Of a stretch of DNA of 64,000 bases, positions 62,728 to 64,000 are shown in pieces (position 1 is the first letter of the stretch; the number at the start of each line of letters is the position of its first letter). The position numbers and the translations under genes are program-made. The notes below the pieces were generated by a model. It was not told where the DNA came from and made no database searches. It saw nothing but the letters and a program-made list of their open reading frames with translations. Location: contig NZ_JBITMQ010000022.1 of the NCBI RefSeq assembly GCF_044466355.1, positions 51,012 through 115,011 on the forward strand, written 5' to 3'. This DNA comes from Actinophytocola sp044466355 (GTDB lineage: Bacteria > Actinomycetota > Actinomycetes > Mycobacteriales > Pseudonocardiaceae).

Positions 62728-63153
62728 CTACACGGCGAACACCTGGGAGTCGTCGGCGAAGGCCTTGAACTCCAGGGCGTTGCCCGCTGGGTCCAGCAGG
62801 AACATCGTCCACTGCTCGCCGGTCTCGCCCTGGAAGCGGACGTAGGGCTCGATGACGAACTCCGTGCCGGCGTCGCGCAACCGGTCGGCGAGCTTCTGGA
62901 ACTCCGGCACGCTCAGGATCAGGCCGAAGTGCGGCACCGGCACGTCGTGCCCGTCGACCGGGTTGTGGACGCGCTTCTGCCGCTCCGGCGCCAGGTGCGT
63001 CACGAACTGGTGGCCGTGCAGGTTCCAGTCGACCCACGTCTCCGAGCTGCGGCCCTGGTCGAGGCCCAGCACCTGGCCGTAGAAGTGCCGGGCCGCGGCC
63101 AGGTCGTCGACCGGCATGGCCAGGTGGAATCGCGGGATCGCATGCGCTGTCAT
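62728..63153 (-). CDS. VOC-superfamily protein (glyoxalase/dioxygenase fold)
   Basis: A 141-residue VOC protein: two babbb modules with PRFHLAMPVDDLAAARHFYG and HFGLILSVPEFQKLADRLRD, metal-ligand candidates His in FHLAM and HFGLI and Glu in NALEFKAF. It resembles small VOC proteins that act as dioxygenases or glyoxalase-like enzymes. It is divergent from an FCD-type GntR gene, with both starts inside one palindrome region, and is probably its target. Confidence 0.88.
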   Translation of the reverse strand: MTAHAIPRFHLAMPVDDLAAARHFYGQVLGLDQGRSSETWVDWNLHGHQFVTHLAPERQKRVHNPVDGHDVPVPHFGLILSVPEFQKLADRLRDAGTEFVIEPYVRFQGETGEQWTMFLLDPAGNALEFKAFADDSQVFAV

Positions 63154-63181
63154 GTCGTCATGTTAACATTGCGACATGACA
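63148..63181. promoter_or_regulatory. Perfect palindrome overlapping both divergent starts (GntR operator)
   Basis: TGTCATGTCG (63148-63157) and CGACATGACA (63172-63181) form a perfect 10-bp inverted repeat, and the centre ATGTTAACAT (63160-63169) is itself palindromic. The arms contain the ATG of the VOC gene (63151-63153) and of the GntR gene (63176-63178). This matches an autoregulatory FCD/FadR-type operator, or a leaderless divergent pair. Confidence 0.75.
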
Positions 63182-63850
63182 GCTCGAGTGGCTCCCGCAC
63201 GGCGGCGGGGCCTGGCCGACGAGGTCGCGGACAGCATCCGTGACGCGATCTTCAGCGGCGCGTACCCGCTGGGGGCCCAGCTGCGTGAGCTGGAGCTGGC
63301 GGGTGCGCTCGAGGTCAGCCGCGGGCCGGTACGGGAGGCGCTGCTGCGGCTGGAGCGCGAGGGGCTGGTCCGCAGCGAGTGGCACCGCGGCGCCACGGTG
63401 ATGACGTTGTCCGCCGACGACATCGCGGAGCTGGACAGCTTACGCGGCGCGCTCGAGCGCCTGGCCGTCGAACGCGTGGTCGCGCACGCCTCCGACGACG
63501 ACCTCACCGCCGTCGAGCAGGCCGCGAAGCGCATGGCGCACGCCGAGGACGAGCACACGATGGTGCGGCTCGACATCCGGTTCCACGACACCGTGTACGC
63601 GGCGACCAACCACCGGCGGCTCACGCAGGCCTGGCAGGCGATCCGCTCCCAGGTGCACCTGTTCCTGCTGACCAGGATCGGGGTCAGCGCCGACGACTAC
63701 CTGTCGCACATCCCGGAGGAGCACGACGAGCTGGTCGCGGCGCTGCGAGCCAGGGACGCCGAGGCCGCGCTCGAGAAGTTCGCCCTGCACCGCAAGCACG
63801 CCTTCGAGCTGCTCACCGGCGCCCGATTACCCGAACCCACCGCTGGGTGA
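63176..63850 (+). CDS. GntR-family regulator with FCD domain
   Basis: A 224-residue FadR-subfamily GntR protein: the winged-helix VADSIRDAIFSGAYPLGAQL, then LAGALEVSRGPVREALLRLE, and an FCD ligand-binding domain with VRLDIRFHDTVYAATNHRRL and EEHDELVAALRARDAEAALE, where the metal-coordinating Asp and His residues lie. ATG 63176 is inside the operator palindrome, so the transcript may be leaderless or have a very short leader. It probably represses itself and the VOC gene. Confidence 0.92.
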   Translation: MTARVAPARRRGLADEVADSIRDAIFSGAYPLGAQLRELELAGALEVSRGPVREALLRLEREGLVRSEWHRGATVMTLSADDIAELDSLRGALERLAVERVVAHASDDDLTAVEQAAKRMAHAEDEHTMVRLDIRFHDTVYAATNHRRLTQAWQAIRSQVHLFLLTRIGVSADDYLSHIPEEHDELVAALRARDAEAALEKFALHRKHAFELLTGARLPEPTAG

Positions 63851-63886
63851 ACCGCCACGCCGTAGTGCCGGTCGGCCTCGGCACGG

Positions 63887-64000
63887 TCACTCGGGCCGCT
63901 CCATCGCCTCGCCCAGCTTCTCCGAGGGCGCGGGCGGCTGCTCGTCGGTGTGCCCACCCCACGGCCCGACGTACTTGTGCGCCCGCACCTCCTCGACCAT
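63887..64000 (-). CDS. 3' end of an unidentified protein (partial)
   Basis: An open minus-strand frame runs from the window edge to TGA at 63887-63889, giving 37 residues that begin MVEEVRAHKYVGPWGGHTDE and end SEKLGEAMERPE. The ATG at the very edge is probably internal. It faces the GntR gene tail to tail, with 36 bases between them. The family is not recognised. Confidence 0.4.
   Translation of the reverse strand: MVEEVRAHKYVGPWGGHTDEQPPAPSEKLGEAMERPE

Overview
The base composition (very GC rich), frequent GTG starts, ATGA/GTGA-coupled operons, SARP and PucR regulators, a CsoR copper operon and a cell-wall anchor of the LAxTG (sortase E) type indicate a filamentous actinomycete. A member of the Pseudonocardiales is my best guess, but this is inferred from gene style and not from any marker gene. 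The window is chromosomal in character: two tRNA genes, many regulators, and no integrase, transposase, terminase or replication gene.

Left part (1-13,160). The 3' end of an unidentified gene is followed by tRNA-His, a lipoprotein L,D-transpeptidase and tRNA-Lys with a strong terminator. A TetR-led operon follows (TetR, amidase, alpha/beta hydrolase, acyl-CoA ligase), which looks like a small amide or ester catabolic route. Next is a copper module: csoR, a CopZ-like chaperone, a His-rich exported protein and copA on one strand, and a DHA2 efflux pump plus an AhpD-like protein on the other. CsoR-type palindromes lie between the two arms.

Centre (13,161-47,830). A four-gene operon (PQQ-type beta-propeller, SseB-like protein, AAA+ ATPase, TPR protein) lies first. 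A lytic transglycosylase and a PucR regulator come next, then an orphan LuxR regulator, a membrane protein with Ig-like domains, and a large STAND-ATPase/SARP fusion regulator. The main feature is a contractile injection system (CIS/eCIS) on the minus strand from 40,353 down to 25,850: sheath, tube, two small tail-assembly-type proteins, a 1046-residue DUF4157 protein, two more tube-fold proteins, a LysM protein, a VgrG-like spike, gp25, baseplate J, a gpI-like protein, and a zinc-ribbon/proline-repeat/membrane/discoidin-like protein. The DUF4255 (Pvc16-like) gene is divergent and heads a plus-strand operon. That operon also holds a sortase-anchored repeat protein and three unrecognised proteins, which are candidates for cargo or surface components. 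No lysis genes and no Sec signals on the particle proteins are visible, so an intracellular particle like those of Streptomyces is plausible.

Right part (47,828-64,000). This is mostly metabolism and regulation: an unidentified polytopic membrane protein; an operon with a fumarylacetoacetase-fold/metallo-beta-lactamase-fold fusion, DUF2867 and a small membrane protein, facing a TetR; an alpha/beta hydrolase without its nucleophile serine beside a LysR regulator; a TetR facing a sulfite-oxidase-fold gene through a perfect palindrome; an ECF sigma factor with a partner membrane protein; two tandem paralogous secreted PKD-type proteins; a membrane/TPR-like protein; a NarL-type response regulator; and a VOC protein facing an FCD-type GntR regulator through another perfect palindrome.
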